Origin: Theristus sp. LFF4_11
Taxonomy: Eukaryota; Nematoda; Chromadorea; Monhysterida; Xyalidae
Reading direction: 5' to 3'
Assembly (NCBI GenBank): GCA_030248135.1
Contig: JASANC010002764.1
Location: 1 to 64,000, forward strand
DNA length: 64,000 nucleotides
Part shown: one piece after another, positions 11,960 through 23,384 of the stretch
Layout of the letters: each line of letters opens with the position of its first letter
Numbering within the stretch: position 1 is the first letter of the stretch
Program-made: the position numbers and the translations under genes
The notes under the pieces: generated by a model
Database searches by the model: none
What the model was told of the DNA's origin: nothing
The model's input: the letters and a program-made list of their open reading frames with translations, nothing else

Positions 11960-12446
11960 CGGTACTGTTTCCAAACCGTTGTTACCATGCCTCTTCTTGT
12001 GTTTTGATCCCCAAAACGTCACTTAATTGTCCCCAGTTCAAATGAAAACAAACATACCGGCTTGAAATTTGATCACTTCTGCGACACGAAACAGCAACCT
12101 ACCAGACAACGTAGCGCTTGCAAACGGAGCAGTTCGGAATTCAGATTGCAGGCGGATTGTCACCGTATCTGCATCGAAAAGAAATGGTAAGCCAAGGTTT
12201 GGGACGCTCAAAAACTTTATCGCAGAAGTTGTTGAAATTTAAAATCAGCCGGTAAAGAAACGGTCCAAAATCGGCTGCTGACGGTTTTACGAGGTAACAT
12301 CAAAGAAAATTTTTGTTGAATTTTCGAAAAATTGTACCAAAATTAAGGTTTTCAGAGCATATTAGAGGAAAATTTTTCAAATTTTTTTAATCGGCATTTT
12401 TGTTTTTATCACTTTAAAAAAAATTGAGTTTTGTTTAACAACCCTA
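11960..12446 (-). mobile_element. hAT-like miniature element, family A, partial reverse copy
   Basis: Family A sequence in reverse, ending with TTTAACAACCCTA at 12446. The far end is lost, and it begins at a C-rich tract shared with other copies. Confidence 0.7.
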
Positions 12447-12504
12447 CTCTGAACAACTATGTGTTCAGGTTTTTTTTCAGATTGTAGCAATAGAAAGCCA
12501 GGCC

Positions 12505-14972
12505 ATGTTGTCGTTGACGGCTTCTAGAGTGCGGCCACAGCGTCAGTTTATGCAACTGCGAACGTTCATCATGAGCAACAGTCATAAATCTGGTTATTAT
12601 TTTCACAAATTTCTCATTGCGTTCTCGTCTTCTTGTTCAAAAAGCGGCACGTTCCTCCGCGTTTGCTTAGAAAATGCAAGCGAGAGAAACAAGAGAGAAT
12701 TTTCAACCGGCGGCGCAGACGCAACGAATTTATTATTTTCAAGTGGCATATGCATTGCTGCCCGTCGTTTGGTTCTTTCCCCGGTGTTCTTCAAAACAAT
12801 TGCAAGGAATGAATCTCAGACAGTATCGACAGCTCCGTCGGTGCCAACAAAGATGGACGAAAAAACATATGAACGTTTGGCAGACGACACATTGGATGTA
12901 TTGAGTGAATTCTTTGATTTGCTACCCGAGAACGTTGACTGTGCTGACGATTACGACGTCACTTATTCTCAAGTAATGGTAATACATTCATTAGAACGCG
13001 TATTTTGTAACAAAATACTTCAGGTTTCTATTGTTATTATTATTTTTGTCAAGAGCTGCAGTCTAATCTAGGGGTGGCACTTGGCAGAAACCGTTTTTTT
13101 TAAATTCGGGGAACAAAACCGGTTTTTTCGTGAAAAAAACGGGAAAGAGAACCTGAACGCATAGAGGCACAAAATAAAAGTCTAACGCATTGTCAATCAG
13201 AGATAAAAATGAACAACAATATTCACTGTTTCTCTGCAAGTTGTGTTCTAGTCGTCTGAAACATCGTTTATTTACAAAACTAGAACAAAGTTAGCATTAA
13301 AAATTTTGGAAAAAATTGAAAAAACAAAAAAAAAACATTCTTTCGGGGAACAAAATTTGTCTCGGGGAAAACTTGTTTTTCCCGGGAAAAACGGCTTTTT
13401 CCCGTTGTCAAGAAATACCAACCCTTGTCTGATCAAAATTGTTCTGATCAGATAGAGCGGCTAACATTGAAGTCTGAATTTGTTAAGCAGCAACTTACAG
13501 CTGAAATTGCTGAGCGAAACGCACGCGGATCAGAGGTGTGCACGCCGGACAATTCTTGCTGGTACCGGCTCGGGTGGCTGCGCGACGTCGACCCCACCTC
13601 CACATTTTTCTTGCAAATTTGGTGTCACATTCTATACGCGCAACGCAATTTCAATCACAAATACATTTATATTTTTGAAGTTTATTGTGTGTTTCGTTCG
13701 GAAAGAGTGGCTTTGACTCTCAATTTCAATAAAAAAACAGTAAATTGTAACGTCTTCGCGTAGCAAAGAAAATTTTTAAAAAAATTAGGCCCCGAGAACG
13801 CATTTTACCTTGCGATTTTTTGGATGTCATCCAAAGTAGCTTGCTGTCTATGACATTTATTCACGTGTTAAAAAACGCAAATGTTTAGAAACACGCGAAC
13901 ATAAAGCTTACGTAGGAGCTAGATGGACAGTGATCGCTGACAGGTCAAATCAACAAAAATATATAATTAGATTGAATCGAACCGTTATCAGCAAAACACT
14001 GAACAATCTAAAAAAACGAACGATGAATTCGTGATCGCCATTGTCAAGCAAATGATAAAGTGTCTACGTCCTGCACCGGAGGCGCAGAAAAATTTTGAAT
14101 CTGGGCGCAAAATTTTTTAAAAACAATCCCTTGAGATCTTCGAAAATGAAGAGAATCAAAAAAGCTGACCGAAACGACCAATTTCTTTGCGTCATACCAA
14201 ATTATTTTGCGTCATTGACGCACGACTTCGCGTAAAAAACCTGGATGTCTGTGCAAACTCACATTTGCGGAATAAAATGTGCTTACATGCGCAGCGCGAC
14301 TTCAAATACATTGCAACCTACTAAAGTACCACGACAGTCAGTCAATTGAAATCTTCGAATTTAATTTTGAAGCAATTTTTGTTTCATTTGTGAAAATTTT
14401 GTCTCTTCCACATGAGGCGCTGCGCGACACCAGTGAATTAAAATGATTGCTCACAGCGATTTCAGCAGCTCACAACAAAAGCACAATGAGCAGACCTCAA
14501 TTTTGACTGATAGATGCGCGACATGGGCAATCGATTTCGAAGTAATTTTTCGAATTCATGTGTAAAACTTTTGTCTCTTTCAACTCCGACCGAGGCGCTG
14601 CGCGACGTAGCCCCCAGGCCCTGCGCGACGCGCGACGTTTGCCGGTACCGGTACCCCCTAAGTACCCCCCGTGCACATCTCTGACGCGGATCGTTTTGAA
14701 TGTTCCAACAACTTTTTTCTTGCCAGGGTGTTTTGACGGTGTACCTTGGTGGCACGGTTGGCACGTACGTCATCAACAAGCAGACGCCAAACAAGCAAAT
14801 CTGGCTGTCGTCACCATTCAGCGGGCCAAAGCGCTACGATTTCTGCAGTCGCAAGTGGATTTATCGGCACGATGGTGTTTCATTGGACCAGCTGCTCACA
14901 AATGAACTCCGTGCTTTGTACGACTGTCAAAAAATTGATTTGTCTCATGTGCTCAACAAACTGAAAGTCTAG
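12505..14972 (+). CDS. FXN: Frataxin, mitochondrial iron-binding protein (2 exons)
   Basis: Frataxin acts in the mitochondrial matrix as an allosteric activator of the cysteine desulphurase complex in iron–sulphur cluster assembly. Exons: 12505–12972 and 14727–14972, joined in phase 0 (donor GTAATG, acceptor TTGCCAG), giving about 237 residues. Exon 1 ends with the acidic helix region ([20 protein letters not shown], then [15 protein letters not shown]). Exon 2 supplies the near-invariant sheet ([37 protein letters not shown]) and the C-terminal helix ([14 protein letters not shown]). The ATG at 12505 gives an arginine-rich, acid-poor start ([15 protein letters not shown]) suited to import. 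Residues ~25–105 are poorly conserved, and an extra small intron there cannot be excluded. The 1.75-kb intron holds a hAT-like element. Identity is firm; the exact N-terminus is less so. Confidence 0.93.
13069..13426 (+). mobile_element. hAT-like miniature element in the frataxin intron
   Basis: A 358-bp element with ends TAGGGGTGGCACTTGGCAG and (reverse complement of the right end) AAGGGTTGGTATTTCTTGAC. It is flanked by a near-perfect 8-bp duplication, GTCTAATC (13061–13068) and GTCTGATC (13427–13434). The interior is built of runs such as CGGGGAAC...CCGGTTTTTTC. A related fragment with AAACCGGTTTTCCCGTGACA lies near 15330. Confidence 0.72.
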
Positions 14973-16554
14973 TGTAGCTCTAATCATGCCTTCCATTGTT
15001 TGCCTCTGGTTAGGTTTTGTTTGCGGATTTATCAAGCTGTACTGTTCCATGTGTGACATTAATACTGTGACCGAAGATCCGCCAGTCAGAAATCGGTTTT
15101 TCGTAATTCCAAAAACGGGTACTTCTTGTTTTTTGTCAATTTTACCCCAAAATTACCACACTATTCATCAAATGGAGTGTTTGACTGCATCTGTAGGGAA
15201 AAAGTCTAAAACACATGGAGGAGAATTCATATTTGATATCACTGACAGTTCAAAATACAGTTCAACACAGGACAAACGTTTTTATTTTTGAATAAAAACT
15301 CGTTTTTTGCTGAAAACGCAAATAAAACCGGTTTTCCCGTGACAGCCGTAATCGGGGTCATGTTGAGTTTTTATCGTTTCAAAACAATAAAATAAAAAAT
15401 GTTTTTTATTTTGCAAACTCTAAATTCGCTCAACAATCAAGCAGCTTCGCCACCAATCGGCTGTTTGTTTCACACTTCTGTGTTGCTGGTGTGTTCTGTC
15501 TGCTGTGCTGTGCTGCTGCTGTTTCATCTGTCGATATCACCCGCTTTTTTAGAGTTGTGCAATAACAACAAATTTATTTCCAAATGAAACGAAAGTGGTA
15601 GTTTGCATTGGCCTATTGCGGTTCGTGCTCTTGCACTGCATGCACAACCAAAATTGTTTCTAATAGGCAAACACGGTTTTTTAGGAGTTTGTATTGCAAA
15701 AACAACTTTGCCCTCATTTGGTTGGGTTGTCGTGTCAAGAGGCAGTGAATTTGGTATGTGATTTTTACGATCTTCTTTTTTCACCAATAAGAAAGCCCAA
15801 GCCGGAAGGTGTGTTGTGTGTGCTGCTGACAGCGATATGCGCAAAATGCATTGATTTGATAGAATACGCAAAGACTCGGACACACTCAGCGTCTGGTCTG
15901 TAATTGAGCGGCCAACAAACTGAGCTCTACGCAAACCGAAACAATCAAAAAACGCCCATTTTGTTCGTGCAAACGTGTATAACAATGCAGAGGCGAAAGT
16001 GGCGCGTGCGTCTGCAAGGTCAAACGCACTAAAGTGACGCAACGCAATGCCACTTGGCGAACTCTGCAAGTGAGTGACGCTGTTTCGGTGTCAATCTTTT
16101 TATGATCAGCTAAAAACAATGCAACCGTCAAGTTCAGAGTAAACTTGCTGGAAAGAACTTGCCTTTTTGTCCCACCGGCAGTTTTTCTGTTTTATGTTTC
16201 AATTGACCATCGTACTGTTGTGGATTTATTCAAACGTGTCGTGACTAAAATGACGTCATTTGCTTAAAAAATGCCCGTTTGTCAAAGTACAGGCACTAAA
16301 ATTTCAGTTTGGTGTGACTGAGTTGACATTCACCATTTGTTTACGGGAAGAAATCGGCTAAACGGAGAGTCTGGTTTGCTGTGAACGACAAGCGCATGTT
16401 TTGCGGCACATGACGTCATTTCAGTGGGACACGCTTAAGAAAATAGGTCATACTACAAATGAAGACCAACATCGAAGACCGTGCGTTCTTTGTCTTGGCA
16501 AGTGCACTCATCTATTGTGAAATCTTGATTCCATTGCACAATAACTGTTTCTGT
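14973..16554. other. Interval between frataxin and the cuticlin gene
   Basis: Holds the frataxin 3' UTR and a presumed promoter or 5' region of the next gene. A minus-strand ORF of 181 codons at 15524–16069 has no recognisable domain or splice support. A CCGGTTTT-rich fragment near 15290–15350 resembles the interior of the hAT-like element at 13069. No RNA gene seen. Confidence 0.4.
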
Positions 16555-18568
16555 ATGAGCAACAATGGTGGTTCTTTGCAGCTGTTTCTGTCCACCCATT
16601 TGTTCGTCGCCAGCTACCTGGCCTCGTCAAGGTTTCTGGACAACGAGATTCTCGGTACATACTTTTTATGTTGTCAACTTCTCTTTACAGTCGAATTCTA
16701 AATAATACACAATCGGCTTGTTGGTTGGTGATCACATCATAAATGTTTGATGACTGCAGGTCGGTATTGCTTGAACAAAAAGCATGCATCGCGTGATCAC
16801 CAACCAAGCGGATTGCCTAAAATTTGTGCAGTTGGCTGTAGCTCCTAAAAAAGAATCGTTTTTTGCAATGTCAGGCGAGCCTCGTATCGGCTGCGAAGAG
16901 CAAGCGATCAGCTTGTTCGTCGAGACTCGTGGCGCGTTCACGGGCAAAGTGTTCGTCAAAGGGCAATACAACAACCCGCGCTGTCTCGCAAAGTACACGC
17001 ACAACACGCGCAGCACGTTCTCGTACACACTCGAGCTCGGCAAATGCGGCATGCATCGCCTCAGAACGGTTCGCTTGCAAAAAAAAATTGAATTTGCTCA
17101 GTTTTGAATGGAAACTTTGAAAATCGTGCCAGGTGAACCCGCGAGGCATGAACTTTGGCGTCGTGGTGATCGTGAGCTTCCACGAGATCTTCGTGACCTC
17201 CGTTGATAAGGCCTACAACATTCGCTGTTCGTACAAAGCCACTGACGAACACGTGCGTGCTGATCTCGCCATCAGGTGCTGTGGTCGTTTCTGTCCGTTT
17301 TGCAGTCAGCCAAAGTGCGTCTGTTTCTTTATTACGTTGATTGTTGCAGTTCTCTGCCGACCACACCGATTGACGTGCAAACAGCAACTCCGAGTTGTGA
17401 GTACACGGTCCGGAGAGACGCTCCGAACGGGCCATTGGTCAGCTTTGCCAATGTTGGGGACACGGTACGGCGTACGCCGGCACGACACACACCAATCATT
17501 GTGCCTTTTTGAGTGATTCGCTCATGAGTTTTCAGAAATAGTGTCTTGCTTGTCCAAAAGAAACTAGCTTTTGCAGGTGTATCATGTTTGGGAGTGCTTC
17601 GGCGGCAACGACGACATGGGCATGCTAGTGAAGAGCTGCTTTGTTGGCGACTCCCGTCGCGAAGTGGCTGTCATTGACGCTGGCGGGTGAGCGAGCGCAA
17701 AAACGGACAGAACTGGAGAAATGTTATCAGCTGTTTGTTTGATCTGATCAGCATGTTTGCAGTTGTGTCGTCGATGAACTGTTATTGGATCAACTGACGT
17801 ACGACATCGCACTGACTCGGGCGCATTCTGCCAGTCGCGTGTTCAAGTACGCCGACTCTAATCGGCTGTTCTTCACGTGCCAAATCGGCATGTGCTACAA
17901 GAACACTGGCGGCTGTCGTGGAATAACAGTGAGTCTGTTTGTGACTGCATCTTTTCTGAATCAGAATCACTGACGCTGTGACGCAACTGAGTGCGTGGGC
18001 GTTTCAGCCTCCGGGGTGCACAACATTAATCAGGGCCGCTCGTTCTGTTGCTGGCGAGTCAGCTGCATCCGACGTGGCTGCGCCTGCGTTTGAGATGGAC
18101 GTCGCAACCAGCGAGCTGGTCGTCATGGATATCGACAAGAACCTTGATCGTACGCCTTTTAACACTGCATTCGGAATACACATTCGGCTGATTAAGCTGC
18201 TTCGCTTGATTTGTTTATCCTAGGCTGTCTTCGCTCGTTCGTTTCTAACCCACTTTATGCAACAAACCAAGAGGCCAGAAAAAAAACATTTAAAAAATCT
18301 GACCGAAATGTATACAGAAGAGGCCCACAAAAACGCTGTACGATGAAGGAAGTGTTTGTTTTTCTCAGACTCGCAACTGAGCGTCAGTGCGTCAACTGAT
18401 GCAACATCGATGTGCTCGTCACCGTCTGTAATCGCAACGTTCGTGGGCACTCTCTTGTTTGTTGCTGTGCTTTCGTCTTTGCTGACTGCGCTCGTTTGCC
18501 GTCGGTGCAAAATGATGCCCGCCAACAGTGGCATTGCACAGTACGTCGCTAAAAGTGCGCGCTATTGA
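16555..18568 (+). CDS. Cuticlin-type zona pellucida (ZP) domain membrane protein (8 exons)
   Basis: ZP proteins of this type are secreted, polymerise and build extracellular matrix such as cuticle. Exons: 16555–16654, 16875–17068, 17133–17275, 17350–17464, 17577–17686, 17763–17928, 18008–18149, 18369–18568. All phases agree and give 389 residues. A hydrophobic leader leads into LGEPRIGCEE, the usual start of nematode cuticlin ZP domains. FTGKVFVKGQY, KCGMHRLRTVNPRGMNFG, VSFHEIFVTSVDKAYNIRC, VYHVWECF and VFKYADSNRLFFTCQI follow with ZP cysteines. A dibasic RAAR site follows the ZP module, as expected for furin cleavage. Then comes one transmembrane helix (IATFVGTLLFVAVLSSLL) and a 27-residue basic tail. 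The start codon is the least certain part: an in-frame ATG at 16459 gives a longer leader. Intron 1 carries a Tc1-like miniature element. Confidence 0.88.
16688..16838. mobile_element. Tc1-like miniature inverted-repeat element in cuticlin intron 1
   Basis: A 151-bp palindromic unit flanked by TA (16686–16687 and 16839–16840). The left arm starts CAGTCGAATTCTAAATAAT and continues to GGTTGGTGATCAC; the right arm is its reverse complement with mismatches. Its ends resemble those of the elements at 36866, 47021 and 52248. Confidence 0.6.
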
Positions 18569-18814
18569 CTAGAAATGGGTGAAATGAATCACTATGCGAG
18601 TTCCGGCGTCGTTTCAGGAAGCATTCGGGTTGTGTGAAATTTTGTGAACAAAACATTCCATGATCACCTTAAAACATTCCAAGATCGATTCTCTAAATTG
18701 GATTTATTTGTCATAGTACAAAGTAAAATCGTGGATTATCAATGTTTGGCCGTTGTTTCAATCATCATTGGACAAAGCGAGCATTTGTTCACGATAGTCA
18801 CAGTTTGGTGCCGT

Positions 18815-19387
18815 TCAGTTGTTTTTCTTGGGCCGTGGTTTGCACGGATTGTCGGCAGTGCAGCTGCGTTGGTGCACAGCAATGCGATCGGGGTTGAATC
18901 GGCGAGCGCAGTGTTCGCACTCGACCATCGCTGCTTGCGACGCCTGCCAGGCCGCTTCGTTCGTCGCTTCCGTGTCAACTTTGCCAGCTGCAAACTCGTT
19001 CCGCTTTTGGGCATACAACATTAAAAAAGCAAAAAATTGGCATGCCACACAAGGCGGTGGCCTGTTGAGCTATACCAACGGTCTCTTGATAATTCTGTTG
19101 AGTTTCCAGTTTAAATGAAATATATAGTTTGCCAGCGTGTTTTTGACGATTCCGCAGGCACACATTGATGCGCAATTTCACTCACAGGCGGTTTTGATGA
19201 CTTGCGGTTTCTCAGGCAACGGTCGCCGTTGGCTTTTCGGCAGTTTCGCCTGTTGCGCGTGCCACTTTTTGACGCACTGCGGCTCGTGAATCTCGATGCT
19301 TCTGCTGCCGAACTGACGGCCGCACAGCCAGCAAATCACGGTCGGCGGGGGGCGTGTTGCTTTCGGGGCACCCGGGTTGAAGTTGTC
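18815..19387 (-). CDS. ZNF474-like C2HC zinc-finger protein, 3' part (2 exons found)
   Basis: Two minus-strand exons, 19387–19186 and 18987–18815, join in phase 1 (donor GTGAGT, acceptor TTTGCAG) to a TAA stop. The first encodes a zf-C2HC_2 finger (VICWLCGRQFGSRSIEIHE, then a CVKKW segment) and the LPKSQRRPLPEKP linker typical of ZNF474/ZC2HC1 proteins. The second encodes the next finger (ASQAAMVECEHCARRFNPDR, ending in a RSC motif) and a short basic end. About 124 residues are visible. The exon entering at 19387 starts in phase 0 after CTTCAG, so at least one 5' exon is missing; I could not find it with confidence up to 20 kb. The family is associated with cilia and sperm in other animals. 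The function here is unknown. Confidence 0.82.
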
Positions 19388-22034
19388 CTGAAGATATATG
19401 TTGTTTTTGGTTCAAGCTTGTTCATTCGAGCTGGACTGTCATCCGATTCAACCAATCAGCGTGTCCAACTATGAAGTTCAGTGTAACATCGGCTGCCTGA
19501 TGAAACAATCTCTGTCGCCGAAAATCTTTCTCTGAATATCTAAAGCGAGAAAGTTTACCGTGATGTATGGATCCATAGTTATTTTAACAATTAGATGCCT
19601 GTGAACAGTTCTTCTCCAAAAATTGCCATGTCATTGGCAGCTTTCAGAAGGTTGTTTTTGCGTTGCATGAAAATGCCAGGAGCTTATCAAACATGCATTG
19701 GCCAATATATGTATGTAAACACGAGTTTCAGGGCTGTCATGAAAATAACGTTATTAGTCGTTCATGCGAATGACACACAGCGCTTATGTAGCTGAGCACA
19801 TAAGTAAACTTTCAGATAAAACGAGCGCTAAAGCCAAGACATGTGTAGCAACATGAATTTTCACAAACTGCGCGTATTCCATGAAGAATGAAAACTGCAG
19901 ATGCTAAAGGACAAAGAAAAAAAGAAAATATCAAAAGCCCAACAACTCACCATGGTGATAATAGCCGAGTGAAGATGATGTGTGCGGCAGCGCACAGGGT
20001 AGATATGAAAAAATGATAGCTGAACGGGGCACGCAAAACAGCTGAGATAAACGCTACAACTCTGGACTCTTTCAGTGACCGCCGCAGTGCATTTGCAGCT
20101 GGAGCGTACACACGACTATACCACTGGGTATGTCTGCCACAGTTTATGACACAGTACTTTATAATAACACTATTGCTTCATGGTGCAAGCAAGCCATGCA
20201 CTGCCAGTGGTTGCTAGGCCACAATGACGCATGCACTGCACAATCGACTGTACGCCACTGTGGCTCTGTGTCATGGCCTGTCTTCTCAGCGTCACTTTCT
20301 TCCATACATCGGGTGACTTTCATCTTGGAATATGCCGGCATTTTGCTTTGTGCAAGTATAATTTCAAACGTGTTTTAAGTTCTGCATTCTATATCAATGC
20401 AGTACGTACATTGCGTGTGTCACTGTAATCGTGTTTCTCCACTGCCAGCTGAGTCTGCAGCTGAATTGAAATGGTTCAACTCGTGAGAATAATGGCGTGT
20501 AGTGGCAAATTACACTGTGTGTATTGCTCTGTTTGCATCTGGTTTAGCTTGCGCTGGCGAACCAACAATGTGTGACAGATGCAGTACGTCAAAACAAAAG
20601 AAAGATGCATCTGTGATGTGACGCAGCGCACACACAAAATTGAAACAATCAAAAAAAAAAAAGAAATCCGTCACACAAAATCCAAAGCCTCATCCAAAGT
20701 TCTTCGTCCGATGCCTCGGTCTCTTCTAAATAAATTGCTTTTTTACAAACACAATTACGAGCGACAGCAAAACACTAATATCATTTATTTAGGTTCTGCG
20801 ACTCATTGCGTGTGCAGACGTGGAAAGGAAACTAGATTCAGTCTTAATGTGGCAATTCAAAATAGCCTAAGTGACTGGCCCTATGTATTTAGGGGACCAG
20901 GATTACCGATTTTGGATTCCGGCGTCATCCATGAAACTGCTTACCTATCTCGGGACCAAATAAAAGATCATACCGTATTACCCCCAATAAACCCCATGGG
21001 GGATTAATACGTCAGCGACTTTTAGGGGTGGGGGTTTATTGGTGGGGGGGGATTATTGGGGGGGGGTTATTTACAAACAAATTCTAGGGGTGAGGGTTTA
21101 AAATATGCGTCTCCCGCATTTTTAGATAATACCTTGCATGGCAGGCAAGAGAGTCGCAGAAACTTCTACTTTTCACAGAGATTTCCTTTTGTAACAGCCT
21201 TTTGTAATGAAATTACCATTAACTCATCCCTTTGGGGCTTTTGGTAGCACAATTTCACCAATGTCACTGCATTCAGCCACTGAATTCGCTGGGTATGTGT
21301 TTCAAACAGGTTTCCAATTAACCCCCATGAGGGATTATTTGGGGGGGATTATTCGGAAACTTGTCGGGAGGGGGGTGGGGGTTTATTGGTGGGGGGATTA
21401 ATGGTGGGGGGGGGTTTAATGGGGGTCATACGGTACTATAAAATTGATAACTCGCGTGGTGCAAGATTTTGGCTTTCGCATGTTTTATGTCAATGGTTTT
21501 TCAAAATCAAACTGATAAATCCACTGCGCGCATCCATCATCATTTCAGCTAATCAAGACGCGACGTGTTACTAATTCCAGCAGCGGTGTGCGTCATCGAC
21601 AGTCCCGTCTAATCTGCGGTTTTGTCTATCGATCTCAGCAGCATTTCAGAACAAAACAGCGCACAGCGCACAGTGCATGCGCGCCATTGCTGGAAACAAT
21701 CGCCAGTCGAGAGCACCTTTCCCGCCGTCCCCCGTCGCGCAGCAACAACGCACATGCGTAACTGTAAATAAGAACACACGCGGCATTGCCTGAGCACACA
21801 ATCAGCATGCACACGCACCTCGGCCATGCGTGCAACGGCAGCTCCAGTTGTTGCCTGTCGCGCACACTGCTGTGTCCATGAATTTGTCACCCTAAACTTG
21901 CGCCAACAATCTTTTGTAACGTTTGTTGCTGCGAACTCGACTCGCGCGTTGCTAAACCAATAATCGACAGCAGGCGTGACACGAGCGACGCCGCTTGTGA
22001 AGTTGAAAAAACACGCGTTCTCGCTCGCTAAACA
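19388..22034. other. Mostly gene-free interval with one miniature element
   Basis: The missing 5' exon(s) of the minus-strand zinc-finger gene should lie at the left of this interval. The plus ORF at 20579–21007 (142 codons) is lysine-rich at first and then runs into transposon sequence; it shows no domain. The TA-flanked element at 20973–21433 lies within. The 21600–22034 part may be the promoter of the next gene. Confidence 0.4.
20973..21433. mobile_element. TA-flanked miniature element with G-rich interior, copy 1
   Basis: A 461-bp unit with inverted ends CCGTATTACCCCCAATAAAC and (right end, reverse complement) CCGTATGACCCCCATTAAAC. It is flanked by TA (20971–20972, 21434–21435). Sub-terminal G-tracts (GGGGTTTATTGGTGGGG) occur at both ends. 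The same unit recurs at 45677–46193. Confidence 0.7.
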
Positions 22035-23384
22035 ATGCCAAAACCAAGAATAGCCGAGTGCAGACACTGCGAGCGCAAGTTCACGATTCACTCGATCGCC
22101 TTGCATGAACAACGATGCCTGCAGTCGGAGGAATTTGAATTTGAAGCCGGCAAATCCACTTTGCATCATCACCGTCGCCGCCACGAGCATTCGGAATCAG
22201 GCGACAGTGCAAAGGACTCAATGGGCAGCGCTGCTTCGGAGCCGTCGCACCACAGAGGTTCGCTTTGCGGTGGCACCGATTGCGTGCCGGTTTCTTTGCC
22301 GTATCATATTGGCATTTTCGACTAATGACGCATTTATTCCAAAGACAATGGCAGGAGCCACTAATATTCAGCTTTCGTTTGTTTGTTTTTTTGAAGCAAA
22401 ACTTGACGTGTATAGTTATAGCGGTGTGTAAATGACAATAATGTTGCAGGCTTCTGAATTGAAAAAAACTGCAACTTAAACGCGGTCACTAAGAGCTGTT
22501 TTACGAACGCACCTTTAGTGAACCTTGGTGACAGGCAGTCGACATCGTCAGCGCCACCCGTCGAGTGGCCGTCCAGTGACGGTGACGTTGAGCTCAAGCA
22601 ACCAATACGACCGACACAGGGACCCCGAGCGAATGTCCGAGCCACGAACGCGCGTGTGCTACGTGTGCGGCCAGCGGTTCGGCGTTCAGTCGTTGCACAT
22701 ACACGAGCGAAAGTGCCTGTCGATCTGGCGGCAAACCTGCGAGCGCTTGCCAGCGTCCATCTCGGTCACTAACCCGCAGAGGTTGCCGCACCATTTTTTT
22801 CTGGTTGATCATCGTTTTCAGAAAACAAGTTGGCCATGTTTACCTATATGTTGGTTGGTATGGTAGGCGAATAAAATTTGAAACAAGTCTCGATGGCGAA
22901 TAAGTTCGATCGGTTCGCATCGGTGGGTAGCGAGACCAAACACGTTCGGCAGTTCTGCCTGGTGTCCGTCGCACTGACGAGCGAGGGGGCACCGCGGTAT
23001 GCGTTTACCTGGCGAAACCGCAAACAGCGAACTTCATGTATTGAATATTTTTAAATTTTAAAGTACATAATGGATTGAAGGAACATGCCGACACCAGCCA
23101 TCCGCATCACCCAACATTTCAACGTGCACACAAATGGACTGTTGCCGCGTTGTTTGACGTTGACAATAAACTTCAGGTACGAAGTGCCAAGTGTGGATGG
23201 GACGGTTGATGCGGCACATTTGGACGCGATTGCAGCTCAGAGCGCCGTCGCTGCACAGAACGCGCGCTGCGACCGATGCCGGCGGACGATCTGTCTCTCG
23301 GAGGCAAGGCACCACCCGGACGAATGTGAGGCGGCCCGCAGAAAGAGCCGTCCAATTGAAACACATTTTATTGGTTTCCATTGA
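22035..23384 (+). CDS. ZNF474-like protein with three C2HC zinc fingers (3 exons)
   Basis: Exons 22035–22257, 22535–22781 and 23177–23384 are phase-compatible and give 225 residues. Finger 1 has AECRHCERKF, HSIALHE and QRC; finger 2 has RVCYVCGQRFGVQSLHIHE with RKC and KCLSIW; finger 3 has ARCDRCRRT with HHPDEC. Each is C-x2-C-x(n)-H-x3/4-C, the zf-C2HC_2 pattern. The linker between fingers 1 and 2 is histidine- and serine-rich (HHHRRRHEHSESGDS). The ATG at 22035 is directly followed by the first finger (MPKPRIAEC). The protein is a paralogue of the gene ending at 18815 on the other strand. The donor of exon 1 (G|GTTCGC) is weak, but its phase fits. The molecular role is not known. Confidence 0.8.

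Noticed and set aside
15524..16069. Minus-strand ORF of 181 codons
   Set aside because: No domain, no splice partners, no neighbour evidence; it lies in the presumed upstream region of the cuticlin gene. Kept only as a possibility.
16459..16554. Upstream in-frame ATG of the cuticlin gene
   Set aside because: It would give a leader with charged residues and a long hydrophobic stretch that is less like a signal peptide than the start at 16555. Not excluded.
20579..21007. Plus-strand ORF of 142 codons
   Set aside because: It runs into the transposon at 20973 and has low-complexity composition; no domain.
22893..23055. Plus-strand ORF of 53 codons beginning MANKFDRFASV
   Set aside because: Falls entirely inside the third intron region of the ZNF474-like gene, and the flanking exons join in phase without it.
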